A stretch of 64,000 bases of DNA. Origin: DAOUAT01 sp964551735. GTDB taxonomy: Bacteria > Chloroflexota > Anaerolineae > CG2-30-64-16. Within the stretch, counting starts at the first letter, position 1. Each line of letters begins with the position of its first letter. The notes under the pieces are model-generated. The model saw only the letters and a program-made list of their open reading frames with translations. It was not told the DNA's origin and searched no databases. Location: contig CAZKEF010000003.1 in NCBI GenBank assembly GCA_964551735.1, positions 186,001 to 250,000 on the forward strand, in the 5' to 3' direction. The translations under genes and the position numbers were made by a program. Positions 34,354 through 43,232 of this stretch are shown piece after piece.

Positions 34354-34758
34354 TTACGCGGCGTGCTGTAGCACCGGCCGGAATTTATACCCGTACAAGA
34401 TTTGGCCCTCGTCGCCGTCCTGGGTTAACTTGCGAGTCACCATCTCAACCGGCATCCCGATCTTGACATCCTCAGTATCCACATCGGTCAACTGGGCGGT
34501 AAGGATCGGCCCTTCCGCGGTCTTGACCAGCGCCATGGTGTACGGCGCGAACTCTTCGAAGCCGCCAGGCGTATTGTACATGGTGGTGAAGGAATACACT
34601 TCCCCGCGGCCGCTCAAGTTGGTCCAGCTTTGTTTCTCGGCGGCACAATGCGGACAAACATCCCGCGGGGGGAAGATATGCTGATGGCACGTGTTGCAGA
34701 TTTCGGCTTTCAAGCTGTAACGCTGCTGGCGGGTTCGCCAATTGCGCGGAATAGACAT
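34354..34758 (-). CDS. DUF35 OB-fold/zinc-ribbon acyl-CoA-associated protein
   Basis: The protein has 134 aa. The N-terminal rubredoxin-like zinc ribbon CNTC...CPHC is followed by an OB fold (GRGEVYSFTTMY, APYTMALVKTAEGPILTAQL, DVKIGMPVEMV). In archaea a DUF35 protein holds acetoacetyl-CoA thiolase and HMG-CoA synthase together so that the endergonic thiolase product is passed directly on (Vogeli and co-workers). The upstream genes here are exactly those two enzymes, so the same scaffold role is likely. A 206-base gap separates it from the thiolase; it contains a short repeat at 34903-34926. Confidence 0.85.
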   Translation of the reverse strand: MSIPRNWRTRQQRYSLKAEICNTCHQHIFPPRDVCPHCAAEKQSWTNLSGRGEVYSFTTMYNTPGGFEEFAPYTMALVKTAEGPILTAQLTDVDTEDVKIGMPVEMVTRKLTQDGDEGQILYGYKFRPVLQHAA

Positions 34759-34902
34759 AGGTCTCGTTGCCTCCCTCTAATGGATCTAGCTAAGCACTTC
34801 GATATCTTAGGTTTTTTCGTCACGAACGGTTTTGATTTTATCCAACTCGGGCCGCCAAAAACTACCAAGCTATGGGGAAATGCCGTAAAAAGTGCCCCCT
34901 GA

Positions 34903-34926
34903 TAGGTTTTGACAGGTGGCGATTCG
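34903..34926 (+). repeat. Short repeat flanking mevalonate genes (copy 1)
   Basis: TAGGTTTTGACAGGTGGCG followed by ATTCG recurs in inverted orientation, without the TGG, at 38681-38701. It is located downstream of the thiolase gene, in the DUF35 leader. Confidence 0.5.
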
Positions 34927-34964
34927 GCGAACCAACGAATCTTGAAGGATCGTTCACCATTCGC

Positions 34965-36113
34965 CTACGCCGCCCCGAGGATATGCGTGATCACCGTGGC
35001 GCCACTGCCGCCGATGTTCTGCGCCATGCCGATAGTCGCGCCGGGCACCTGGTTCTTACCGGCTTGACCGGCAAGCTGCTGCACAACCTCGACGATCTGG
35101 TAGACGCCGGTGGCACCCACAGGATGCCCGCGCGCTTTGAGCCCGCCCATGGTGCTGATGGGCACGCGGCCGTGGATGCCGATCCCGCCGTCGTTAGCCA
35201 TCTGCACGCTCCCGCCTCGCGGGGCAAAGCCGGCCGCCTCCAGTGATAGCGCGGCCATGATGCTGAACGCGTCGTGCGCCTCGAACACCTTGATATCGGC
35301 CGGGGTCAAGCGCGCCTGGGCGTACGCCTTCTGGCTCGAGATCTGCACCGCGTCCAGGCTCAGCGGGTCGCGGCGGTCGTGGATCGCCAGGCTGTCAATC
35401 GCCACGGCCGAAGCCAAGATGTGCGCCTTCGCCCGGCTGCGATACAGGTCGGCCGGGGCCAGGACAACGCACGCTGCACCATCGCACACCGGGCTGGAGT
35501 CCATCAGGTTGATAGGATCCGCGATCATACCGGCCCGCAGGTAGGTGTCCACCTTGATGGGGCTCTGGAACATGGCCACGGGGTTGTTGGTGCCGTTCTT
35601 GTGCGCGTTGATCGTGAAGCCGGCAAACTGCTCGTGCTTGACGTTGAACTCATGCATGTAGCGGCGCATCAACAACGCGTTCAGACCGACGAAGCTGATG
35701 CCCTGGCTGACCTCGTACTCCTGGTCGGCTGCGGTGGCCAGGCCGGCTGTTACTGCCTCGCTCAGCGCGTCGGTCATCTTCTCCACGCCGCAAACCAGCA
35801 CCAAGTCGTGGATGCCGCTGGCCACCGCCATCAAACCGACCCGCAGCGCGGCCGCGCCCGAAGCGCATGCGGCCTCCACTTTCATGGCCTCGATGCCGCG
35901 CAGCCCCACGAAATCAGCGATCAACGCGCCGACGTGTTCCTGGCCACCCAATTCACCGGCCAGCATGTTGCCCACGTACAGCGCATCCGCGTGTTCGATG
36001 CCTGCGTCAGCCATGGCTGCCATGATAGCGTCGTGCCCCAGGTGGCGCAGCGATTTGCCCCAATGCTCCTCGACACGGGTTTGCCCGATCCCGATTACAA
36101 CAACGTCTCGCAT
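34965..36113 (-). CDS. Acetoacetyl-CoA thiolase, archaeal/SCP-x type
   Basis: The protein has 382 aa. The nucleophile C83 is in VEAACASGAAAL. The His residues are H280 in EAHDAF and H330 in GHPVGATG, as in archaeal acetyl-CoA acetyltransferases; the usual C-terminal second Cys motif of biosynthetic thiolases is replaced by NIGGSG. It would condense two acetyl-CoA to acetoacetyl-CoA, the first step of the mevalonate pathway. The gene begins 8 bases after HMG-CoA synthase ends, consistent with a multienzyme complex with it and DUF35. Confidence 0.88.
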   Translation of the reverse strand: MRDVVVIGIGQTRVEEHWGKSLRHLGHDAIMAAMADAGIEHADALYVGNMLAGELGGQEHVGALIADFVGLRGIEAMKVEAACASGAAALRVGLMAVASGIHDLVLVCGVEKMTDALSEAVTAGLATAADQEYEVSQGISFVGLNALLMRRYMHEFNVKHEQFAGFTINAHKNGTNNPVAMFQSPIKVDTYLRAGMIADPINLMDSSPVCDGAACVVLAPADLYRSRAKAHILASAVAIDSLAIHDRRDPLSLDAVQISSQKAYAQARLTPADIKVFEAHDAFSIMAALSLEAAGFAPRGGSVQMANDGGIGIHGRVPISTMGGLKARGHPVGATGVYQIVEVVQQLAGQAGKNQVPGATIGMAQNIGGSGATVITHILGAA

Positions 36114-36121
36114 AATTCCCT

Positions 36122-37171
36122 CTACTTCGTTTGCAGCTTGTGCCGATACCGCACGTACGTGGCGTAATCAATCACCTTGCGCCGGGCGATATAATCCTGC
36201 GTCTTCGGCGCCCGGTCACGTATCGCCAGGATGCGGTCGGTGACGCGGATCGAGAACGCGTCGGAGCCAGCGCCGGAACCAAAGGAGACCATAAAGATGC
36301 GGTCGCCCGGCTTGGCCTCATCCAAGATCGCGGTCAGGCCGATGAGGGACGAACCTGCATAAGTGTTGCCGATCACTGGGGCCAACAGCCCGGTCTTGAT
36401 CTGCTCGGGAGCAAAGCCCAGGATCTGCGCCGCGCGCTGCGGGAACTTGGTGTTGGGCTGGTGTAGGACGGCGTATTGATAATCGGACGCCTTGGTCCCC
36501 ATCTCGGCCATCAACGCCTGACCCGCGCTGACCACATGCTCAAAGTAGGCAGGCTCGCCGGTGAAGCGGTGGCCGTGGCTCGGATAGTGCGCGTACGCCC
36601 GGCGCCAAAAATCGGGCGTATCGGTGACATGCGACAGGGCACCTTCGTAGATCGCAGCCGCTTCTTCGGCCGGACCGACGATGTACGCGGCACCACCAGA
36701 TGCCGCGGTGTACTCCAAGGCGTCACCGGGGCGGCCCTGCGCGGTGTCCATGCCGATGGCCAGCACGTAGCGTCCCATGCCCGAACCCACAATGCCCATG
36801 CCCATCACGATGGCCTCACTGCCGGCCTTGCACGCGAATTCCAGGTCGGCCGCCTGCACGTAAGGGGTGGCGCCGATAGCTTCAGCGACGACCGTAGAAG
36901 TCGGCTTCACTGCGTACGGGTGCGACTCACTGCCCACCCACACCGCGCGTAGGTCCATGGGATCGATCTGCGCGCGGGTCAAGGCATTGCGCGCGGCCTC
37001 GATGGACATGGTCAGCGTGTCCTCATCCAGCCCCGCGACCGCTTTCTCTTTAATCGGAAGCCCGCCGGAACCCTCGGTCCACACCCGCGCCACTTCGGAC
37101 GCCGGCAGGCGATAACGTGGCACATAAGCGCCGTATCCTACGATTCCTACATCACGATTTGGTTTTAGCAT
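36122..37171 (-). CDS. Hydroxymethylglutaryl-CoA synthase, archaeal type
   Basis: The protein has 349 aa, the length of archaeal HMG-CoA synthases (eukaryotic ones are longer). It starts VGIVGYGAYVPRYRL. The catalytic residues are E82 (VGSESHPYAVKPTS), C114 (LEFACKAGSEA) and H237 (LHQPNTKFP). It condenses acetyl-CoA with acetoacetyl-CoA to HMG-CoA. It is the first gene of a minus-strand operon with thiolase and DUF35, read from the promoter at 37262-37291. Confidence 0.92.
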   Translation of the reverse strand: MLKPNRDVGIVGYGAYVPRYRLPASEVARVWTEGSGGLPIKEKAVAGLDEDTLTMSIEAARNALTRAQIDPMDLRAVWVGSESHPYAVKPTSTVVAEAIGATPYVQAADLEFACKAGSEAIVMGMGIVGSGMGRYVLAIGMDTAQGRPGDALEYTAASGGAAYIVGPAEEAAAIYEGALSHVTDTPDFWRRAYAHYPSHGHRFTGEPAYFEHVVSAGQALMAEMGTKASDYQYAVLHQPNTKFPQRAAQILGFAPEQIKTGLLAPVIGNTYAGSSLIGLTAILDEAKPGDRIFMVSFGSGAGSDAFSIRVTDRILAIRDRAPKTQDYIARRKVIDYATYVRYRHKLQTK

Positions 37172-37261
37172 GGAGACTACATCCTCCGCTCATGCCATTG
37201 AAACGCTCGACGATTGTTAGCGTAACACGACAACCTACACTGTTCTGTAAGTTATAAAACC

Positions 37262-37291
37262 ATTCTACATGGTTTGTCTAAGTTTTGTCAA
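37262..37291 (-). promoter_or_regulatory. Promoter for the HMG-CoA synthase operon
   Basis: On the minus strand, TTGACA (complement of 37286-37291), an 18-base spacer and TAGAAT (complement of 37262-37267) lie about 90 bases before the HMG-CoA synthase start. It also overlaps the spacer after the HMG-CoA reductase stop. Confidence 0.65.
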
Positions 37292-37308
37292 ATCAACGTA
37301 TAGGGTTA

Positions 37309-38634
37309 TTACGCCGACGACCCCGTCCGCAGCATGGCCAATAGCGCGCGCGCCCGTTCGGCGCGGATCTGGCGCTCTGCTACCAGGGCGGCCGCGATGC
37401 GATCCACCTCATCGGGTCTGGCGCCGGCCGCGGTCGCGATCTGGCGGGCATGCAGGGCCATGTGGCCGCGCTGGATGCCCTCGGTAGCCAGGGCCCGGAT
37501 AGCGGCCAGGTTTTGCGCTAGGCCCACGGCGACCATGATCTCCGCCAACTCCCGCGCCGACTTCACACCCATAAGTTGGAGCGCAAACCGAGCCAACGGA
37601 TGCACCCGCGTGGCTCCGCCAACCGTGCCCACCGCCAGCGGCAGCTCCAGGCTGCCCACCAGTGCGGGGCCGCCACCGGTGGCCGGTTCGGCCGGCGAAT
37701 AGGTCCAGGTGGATAAGGACCGATACAGGCCATCGCGCGCCGCGTAGGCATGCGCACCGGCCTCGACAGCGCGCCAGTCGTTGCCCGTTGCCAGCACCAC
37801 CGCATCCACGCCGTTCATGATGCCCTTGTTGTGGGTGGCCGCGCGATAGGGGTCCACCGCGGCTAACGCATGCGCCTCCACGATGCGTCGCGCCACAAGC
37901 TCGCCCGGCAGATCAGCCGTGGTTAGCTCGGCAGTCGGCACCACACAGCGCGCCCGCGCCAACCGCCGGTCGGCCAGGTTGGAAAGGATGCGCAGGTTCA
38001 CGCGACCGCCAGTCAGCTCCTCGACCACCGGCGCCAACGCCTCGCACGCGGTGTTCACCATGTTGGCGCCCATCGCATCGCGGCAGTCATAAATCAGGTG
38101 AACCACCAGCATGGGGCCGACAGGGCTATCGGGAATGGCGCGAACTTCCACATCCCGCGCGCCTCCGTGCAGGCTGACCACCACCGGGTCAGTGCTGTTG
38201 GCCAGATCCAGCAAGCGCTGCCTGCCGGTCATCACCTGTGCCGCAGCAATCGCCAGGTCGGGCAGATCGAGCACCTGCATCTGCCCTATCATCAATGGTT
38301 CGGTAGTCTCAGCCACGAAACCACCGCCCGCGCGCGTCAGCCTGGCTGCATAGGAGGCGCCCGCCACTACCGACGGCTCTTCGACAACCATGGGCACCAA
38401 CACATCCCGGCCGTTTACCGCGAAGTTGGTCGCGATGCCCAGCGGCAGCGCATAGGTGGCAACGACGTTCTCTACCATTTTGTCGGCCTGCTCCGGCGCC
38501 AGGCCGCCTGGCATCTCCAACAGAGCGGTTAACGCCGCGGCCTGTTCCGAGGTTGCAGCCAGCCGCTCGACCAGGACGCGCCTGCGCTCAGACGGCGGCA
38601 GGTTGTAGAAGCCGCTGATGCGGGATGATGTCAT
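37309..38634 (-). CDS. mvaA: Class II hydroxymethylglutaryl-CoA reductase
   Basis: The start is ATG 38634 with AAGGAG 8 bases upstream; the frame is open to 38664 but without an SD. The 441-aa protein aligns well with Pseudomonas mevalonii HMG-CoA reductase. Catalytic residues are E86 (VVEEPSVVA), K270 (HNKGIMNG), D286 (TGNDWRA) and H391 (RGHMALHAR), and the nucleotide site is DAMGANMVNT. Class II enzymes are often NADH-dependent and in some bacteria degrade mevalonate. The adjacent HMG-CoA synthase and thiolase make biosynthesis more likely here. It lies 137 bases upstream of HMG-CoA synthase on the same strand. Confidence 0.93.
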   Translation of the reverse strand: MTSSRISGFYNLPPSERRRVLVERLAATSEQAAALTALLEMPGGLAPEQADKMVENVVATYALPLGIATNFAVNGRDVLVPMVVEEPSVVAGASYAARLTRAGGGFVAETTEPLMIGQMQVLDLPDLAIAAAQVMTGRQRLLDLANSTDPVVVSLHGGARDVEVRAIPDSPVGPMLVVHLIYDCRDAMGANMVNTACEALAPVVEELTGGRVNLRILSNLADRRLARARCVVPTAELTTADLPGELVARRIVEAHALAAVDPYRAATHNKGIMNGVDAVVLATGNDWRAVEAGAHAYAARDGLYRSLSTWTYSPAEPATGGGPALVGSLELPLAVGTVGGATRVHPLARFALQLMGVKSARELAEIMVAVGLAQNLAAIRALATEGIQRGHMALHARQIATAAGARPDEVDRIAAALVAERQIRAERARALLAMLRTGSSA

Positions 38635-38680
38635 AGATGCTCCTTGTTGTGAACGAAATCGCACCGAAGGGACTATATGA

Positions 38681-38701
38681 CGATTCGCCTGTCAAAACCT
38701 A
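38681..38701 (-). repeat. Short repeat flanking mevalonate genes (copy 2)
   Basis: CGATTCGCCTGTCAAAACCTA is the complement of the core at 34903-34926, lacking three bases. The two copies bracket thiolase, HMG-CoA synthase and reductase in opposite orientations. Confidence 0.5.
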
Positions 38702-38708
38702 CCAGGAT

Positions 38709-40109
38709 TCAGGGGCCGAATGTAGAGAGCGGGAAGATCACCGCGGCGACCGGGCCAGTGAGCAGTTGTGGAACGAGGCCTAGCAGTGCGCCGGCCAGGG
38801 TCAGCAACAGCGCCAGCACCGCCAGGCTGCGAGACTCACGTTCCACAGGGGAACGGGTGAGATCGCCGAAACAGGCTCGCGCCCCACGCACCACGCCGAC
38901 CAGGACACCCAGCGCGCCGAACAGCAGAAATAGCGCCCAGCGCACATCGGTTTCAGCGACAAGTTGCACCAAGGCCCACCGCGAGGCGAACTGGGCGGTT
39001 AACGGCAGGCCTGCCAGACCGAACCCGCCCGCGACGAACACGATCACGGCCCCCGGCAACCGCGAAACCGCACCACCGATGCGGCTCAGGCTGTCTCCCG
39101 CCATGTAATGCCGGATCGCGGCTGCGCCGGTGGCGAGGGTTAACAGCGCTACAGTGCGCGTGGCCAGCAGCCAGATAGTCGTCGGCAGGCCCGCGGTGCC
39201 GCGCAGGCTCAGGGCCACAATTAACACACCGTAATCGTACAATGCGGCGTATCCGACGATGCGCCCTAGGCGGTGCTGGACCGCGGCCAAAAGGCCGCCG
39301 AGCACGGCCGTAAAGATACCCAACCAAAGCAGCCAGCGCGCGCTGTCTACCGTGGTGCTGAGCCAGGGGTAGGCCACCAGGAAGCGCTGCAGGAGAAACA
39401 GCGTAACGGTCTGGCCGCCGATCCAGAGGAAGGCGGCCACCACCGGCGGCGCCTTTCCCGCGACAGCTGGCAGCGCCACGTGCAATGGCGCCGGTTGAAG
39501 CAGCAACACGAAGCCCGCCACCAACAGCCAACTAGCAGTTCGATACGGGCTGAGATCATCGGGGTTGAGCGGCGTCTGATCCATGTACCACGCGGCTACG
39601 ATGAACAACGGAATCGCCAGAGTTGGGAACAGCAACTGCCGCCACGCCCCTTGGGTGTCGCCGGGCCGGCCAGCTTGGATCAGAAACACTGAGACCACCG
39701 AGGCTAACACCACAGCAAATGGCGCCAGAGTCAGAGGTTGCAGCAGCGCCACCACACCCCACAGCGCCAACAGCATCAGGCCGAATGGATAGAAAGTGCG
39801 GCCCTGGTAAGTACGCCAGGCTAACACGAAATTCGCGGCCGCGGCGATGAACAGGAAAGTCAACAGAGCCCGTGCTGCGGGGGTGATCTGCAACGAAAGG
39901 TCTTCCCAGGCTAACGGCCGGCCCATGTGCACAGTGCGCCCCAAGATAGCCGCAGGCGCGTCCAACGGGAGCTGCCACACGCCAAAAGCCAGCAAAGCCG
40001 AGATGAGGGCCGCCAACAGCGACGCGACCGGCTCTAGCCGGCGCAACAGGTACAGCGCGACAGCCCCAGCCACCAGCACGCCCAGCAACAGCGCCGGTCC
40101 AGCGATCAT
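38709..40109 (-). CDS. NuoN/MrpD-like membrane subunit (divergent)
   Basis: The 466-aa protein has about 13-14 hydrophobic helices, of the NADH-quinone oxidoreductase/Mrp antiporter large-subunit superfamily. The segment GFVLLLQPAPLHVALPAVAGKAPPVVAAFLWIG aligns with the conserved helix that in NuoN carries KxxxVPFHxW. The key lysine is Leu here. HRLGRIVGYAALYDYG corresponds to the kRxLAYSSIxxxG motif. Proton translocation is therefore doubtful. It overlaps the upstream gene by four bases (ATGA). It is the last gene of a three-gene set (42545 to 38709) that lacks any hydrophilic Nuo, Mbh or Mrp partner in the window. Confidence 0.72.
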   Translation of the reverse strand: MIAGPALLLGVLVAGAVALYLLRRLEPVASLLAALISALLAFGVWQLPLDAPAAILGRTVHMGRPLAWEDLSLQITPAARALLTFLFIAAAANFVLAWRTYQGRTFYPFGLMLLALWGVVALLQPLTLAPFAVVLASVVSVFLIQAGRPGDTQGAWRQLLFPTLAIPLFIVAAWYMDQTPLNPDDLSPYRTASWLLVAGFVLLLQPAPLHVALPAVAGKAPPVVAAFLWIGGQTVTLFLLQRFLVAYPWLSTTVDSARWLLWLGIFTAVLGGLLAAVQHRLGRIVGYAALYDYGVLIVALSLRGTAGLPTTIWLLATRTVALLTLATGAAAIRHYMAGDSLSRIGGAVSRLPGAVIVFVAGGFGLAGLPLTAQFASRWALVQLVAETDVRWALFLLFGALGVLVGVVRGARACFGDLTRSPVERESRSLAVLALLLTLAGALLGLVPQLLTGPVAAVIFPLSTFGP

Positions 40110-40765
40110 CGGCTGCCCCCTGCGCCGTCAACCGCTGACGCGCTAGCCTCCAGCCCGCGAGCCAACACCAGGTAGGCGATGGCCAGTCCGAGCAGCACTT
40201 GCAGCGACAGCACCATGCCAACCAACATCCGGCGCTGGATCAACGAAAAGAGCAGCAGCTCGCTGCCACCCAGAAACGTCAACAAGCTCAACCCCGCGTG
40301 CAACGGTTCCTCATGTAATGCTAGGCCCAAGATACCCATCAACGCCAGCCACAGCAACGCATTGCGGAACAGCGGCGCCAGGTTGGGAAACTCGATCCCT
40401 TGGTAGAGGGCAAAATAGGCCACGGCTGCCAGGCCGACAGCCAACACGCGAAAAGTGGAGAGGGACGCCATGCGCGGCCAGCGCGCCTCGGCATGGCGAT
40501 CGATCGCCAGCCAGCGCAGTTGGCGCGCCGACAGAAAAAGCATGACACACACCAGGCCGCCCGCGATGGCCTGCAACAGGCCCCATTCAGCCGGCAAGAT
40601 TTGTGAGAGCAGCAGCGCCAACATCAGTGAGACCATCAGATAACCGAAGATCGCTGCCCGCCAGTCGCGCGCGACGACGATCAAAGCTGCGCCGGCGCCG
40701 GCCAGCAGCACCGCAGGCAGCCCAATCAGTACGCTCAATTGGAGAAGCAAATCCGCCAGCGACAT
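40106..40765 (-). CDS. NuoK/MrpC-like membrane subunit with N-terminal extension
   Basis: The 219-aa protein has six or seven helices. The last three (GLSLLTFLGGSELLLFSLIQRRMLVGMVLSLQVLLGLAIAYLVLA) look like NuoK/MnhC. The first half resembles the small NuoJ/MbhD-type helices. It may therefore be a fusion or a distant relative. The conserved glutamates of NuoK are reduced to the Glu in GGSELLLF. It lies between the NuoL/M-like and NuoN-like genes with 1-base and overlapping junctions, so all three are cotranscribed. Confidence 0.6.
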   Translation of the reverse strand: MSLADLLLQLSVLIGLPAVLLAGAGAALIVVARDWRAAIFGYLMVSLMLALLLSQILPAEWGLLQAIAGGLVCVMLFLSARQLRWLAIDRHAEARWPRMASLSTFRVLAVGLAAVAYFALYQGIEFPNLAPLFRNALLWLALMGILGLALHEEPLHAGLSLLTFLGGSELLLFSLIQRRMLVGMVLSLQVLLGLAIAYLVLARGLEASASAVDGAGGSR

Positions 40766-40766
40766 C

Positions 40767-42545
40767 CTACCCTCGGAGCAACACCCATAAGATCAGCCCG
40801 GCCAGCAACAGCCAACCGAGATAGCCTTCTCCTTCGCCCAGAGTGGCGAAGTACTGCAAGCCCGCAGCGGCCAGACCAAACCCGGAGGCGATCAGGCGAT
40901 AAAGCCAATCCAGGCTGACCAGCGAGGTGATGCCCAGCTGCCAGCCGCGCATGCCAGCGAAGATCCGCTCGCGCAGCAGGCCGAGGCCGACCCCGAACAC
41001 CGCCGAGAGCCCCAACCCGGCCCACACCGAGCGCCGCGCGCCGGCCAGCAACATACCCAGAGGGGCGAACGACTCGCCCGACGTCCAGCCGCCCAGCAAC
41101 CCGACGACGGCCGGGGCCAGCCCGAAGACCAGGGCCGGAATGCCCACGATTGCCAGCGCGAGCCCCAACCGGGCACGACTGGACGCCGATGCAGGCGAGG
41201 CAGGCATAGCAGTCCGCCGCCCCGCGGCAAGCTGCCACAAACCGGCCACCAGCAAGACCTCGGCGATCATCACGATCGCAAAGAGCGGGATAGCCAGCGG
41301 CAGGCCAGTCGGGAACACGAGCGCCCCGCGCGCCAGGAACCCCGACGTGCCGGGCAGCCCCCATAACACCAAAGCTGCCGCACAAGCTGCCGCGGGCCAG
41401 CCGAACTGCTCGCGCGCGGCGTGGCCCAAGGCCAGGAGCCCACCCCCCAGGGCAAAAGTGACCAGCGGCCAGGCCAGCACCTCGGGACCGGCTGGGGTGC
41501 TCATGTGCGCAGCCATCACCATCACGCTGGCCCGGTTCAACGCGATCCAGCGCCAACGCCATGCCTCATCCTCGGTAGTCCAGGCTACCAGCGCAGTGCC
41601 CAGCAACGCCAGCGCGCCGAGCGCCACCCACTCAGGCCGTCGAACCCAATCGGGCAGAGCGACCGCGTGTGTGCGCGCTACCAGCCAGAGCCCTGCCGTG
41701 GGCGCGATGAGGGACAACGCAATACGCCTGCCGCGCGAGACCGCGCCAGGGCCCACCAGCCAGAAATGAAGGGGGTACACGCCAGCCCGCACCAACGCGG
41801 CCAGCCACAACAGCCACCATTGCAGCGCGCTGAACCCATCACCTGCCAACGATGTCCGAATGCCCCCCTCGCCCAACACAGCCAACAGCAGCAACGGCAG
41901 CAGGCCGGCGAGGCTAAGCATGCTCCACGCGCGCCCCGCGGGCTCTGAGTTGGTGCCCGGTCGCAGACGCATCACCAGCGCCGCATCCAGCACTACCCAA
42001 CTGGTGGCCAGGGTGATCACGTTGCCAGAACACACCAACAACACTGCCGCCCCAGCCAGCAGCAATGTCCGCTCAATGTCATTGTTCAGCCGGTCAAAAC
42101 GCAGGGTGCGCCGGGCAGTCGAACCGCCGGCGCGTAGCACTTCGAGCAACGGCATCTCGCCCGTGGGGATCAATAGGGCTACTGCAGTCAGCGCCAGCAG
42201 CAACAGCGACGCCAGCAGATTCCAGCCGTCCAGCCGCCAGGCCAGCACGCTGCCGGCAACGGTCAACGGCTGCCATGCCCACTGTAGCAGGGTGTGACCA
42301 ATATTGCCGCGCAGGGCGAGCAGCAGCGCGACCGCAACGGCGATGAACAGAAGCGCGATGGGCAAACGCAGGCGCAACAAAAACAGCTCGGTGCGGGCGA
42401 CATCATCAAGCCGGCTACCGGAGACGCCAACGCGCAACATGCGCCGCACGACCAGCCGCTGGGCCAGCGCCAGGAACAACGCGCCCAGGACCAGCGTCAT
42501 GACCGGGCCGAGCGGGTGCAAGAAGAGTATGCGTAGGATCATCAC
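40767..42545 (-). CDS. NuoL/NuoM-like membrane subunit (divergent)
   Basis: The 592-aa protein has about 15 helices. Recognisable landmarks are NVITLATSWVVLDAALV (the position of the essential Glu helix, here without Glu), LVRAGVYPLHFWLVGPGAVSRG (KxxxxPLHxWLP-like, with Arg for Lys) and WGLPGTSGFLARG (LxGxPxxxGFxxK-like). The general fold is that of antiporter-like Complex I subunits, but the charged residues used for proton pumping are replaced. It is the first gene of the three-gene operon. Possible roles include a modified Complex I arm, a cation or CO2-related transporter or an electron-carrier anchor. Confidence 0.72.
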   Translation of the reverse strand: MMILRILFLHPLGPVMTLVLGALFLALAQRLVVRRMLRVGVSGSRLDDVARTELFLLRLRLPIALLFIAVAVALLLALRGNIGHTLLQWAWQPLTVAGSVLAWRLDGWNLLASLLLLALTAVALLIPTGEMPLLEVLRAGGSTARRTLRFDRLNNDIERTLLLAGAAVLLVCSGNVITLATSWVVLDAALVMRLRPGTNSEPAGRAWSMLSLAGLLPLLLLAVLGEGGIRTSLAGDGFSALQWWLLWLAALVRAGVYPLHFWLVGPGAVSRGRRIALSLIAPTAGLWLVARTHAVALPDWVRRPEWVALGALALLGTALVAWTTEDEAWRWRWIALNRASVMVMAAHMSTPAGPEVLAWPLVTFALGGGLLALGHAAREQFGWPAAACAAALVLWGLPGTSGFLARGALVFPTGLPLAIPLFAIVMIAEVLLVAGLWQLAAGRRTAMPASPASASSRARLGLALAIVGIPALVFGLAPAVVGLLGGWTSGESFAPLGMLLAGARRSVWAGLGLSAVFGVGLGLLRERIFAGMRGWQLGITSLVSLDWLYRLIASGFGLAAAGLQYFATLGEGEGYLGWLLLAGLILWVLLRG

Positions 42546-42605
42546 TGTAAACCGGAGGCTATTTTACCGCCTGGGCCCAGAATAGCCAAAAAACGCTCAT
42601 CGCGG

Positions 42606-43073
42606 CTATTCCGGTTCATCCGTTTCCGCGGCCTCCTCCAGATGTTGGATCAGATCGGTATGGCCGATGATGCCGACCAGGCTGCCATCTTCAAGCACCG
42701 GTACAGGATTCGCCTTGCTTTCCACCATCAGCGTTGCTACCACCTCCAGATCGTCGTCCGCGTTTACAGTCTTCACCGGCACGGTCATAATATCCCGCGC
42801 TGTGAGGCCCAGGATACGGCGGACGATCTCTCGGTAGTCGCGCTGGCCGCCAAGTGGGATATGTGCGTCCAATAGGGGCAGGTAACGCGGCATGTGCGGC
42901 CGCGCGTGCCGTGCGATCAGATCTATCTCCGTCACGATGCCGATAATCCGCCCGGCCTCAACCACCGGCGCGCCTGTGATGCCCAAGCGGCGGAAGGTGC
43001 GTGCGATCTGCCGGATGGGTGTGTCGGGGGTCAGCGTGACGACCTCGGTTGTCATGATGTCGCGAGCTTTCAT
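42606..43073 (-). CDS. Tandem CBS-domain protein
   Basis: I use ATG 43073 (AGGAGG upstream), giving 155 aa; the frame extends to 43154 through a repeat. Two CBS units are present: ARDIMTTEVVTLTPDTPIRQIARTF...GAPVVEAGRIIGIVTEIDLI and ARDIMTVPVKTVNADDDLEVVATLM...PVPVLEDGSLVGIIGHTDLI, separated by a histidine-rich linker. Such stand-alone CBS pairs bind adenosyl nucleotides and regulate partners. The partner is not evident. Upstream bases 43090-43130 contain TACGATGT-type repeats. Confidence 0.85.
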   Translation of the reverse strand: MKARDIMTTEVVTLTPDTPIRQIARTFRRLGITGAPVVEAGRIIGIVTEIDLIARHARPHMPRYLPLLDAHIPLGGQRDYREIVRRILGLTARDIMTVPVKTVNADDDLEVVATLMVESKANPVPVLEDGSLVGIIGHTDLIQHLEEAAETDEPE

Positions 43074-43232
43074 GGGCGCCTCCTCATTGGGTGTACGATG
43101 TCGGATGTACGATGTGCGACGTTGAACGTGCTTGTGCCGTTTCCATTGTATCACAGGTGATGCGGATCGCGCGCAGCGATCGCGTTAGCGTGACCGATTT
43201 GGGACATCGGTCACCTCCGCTGGTTGCATGGG

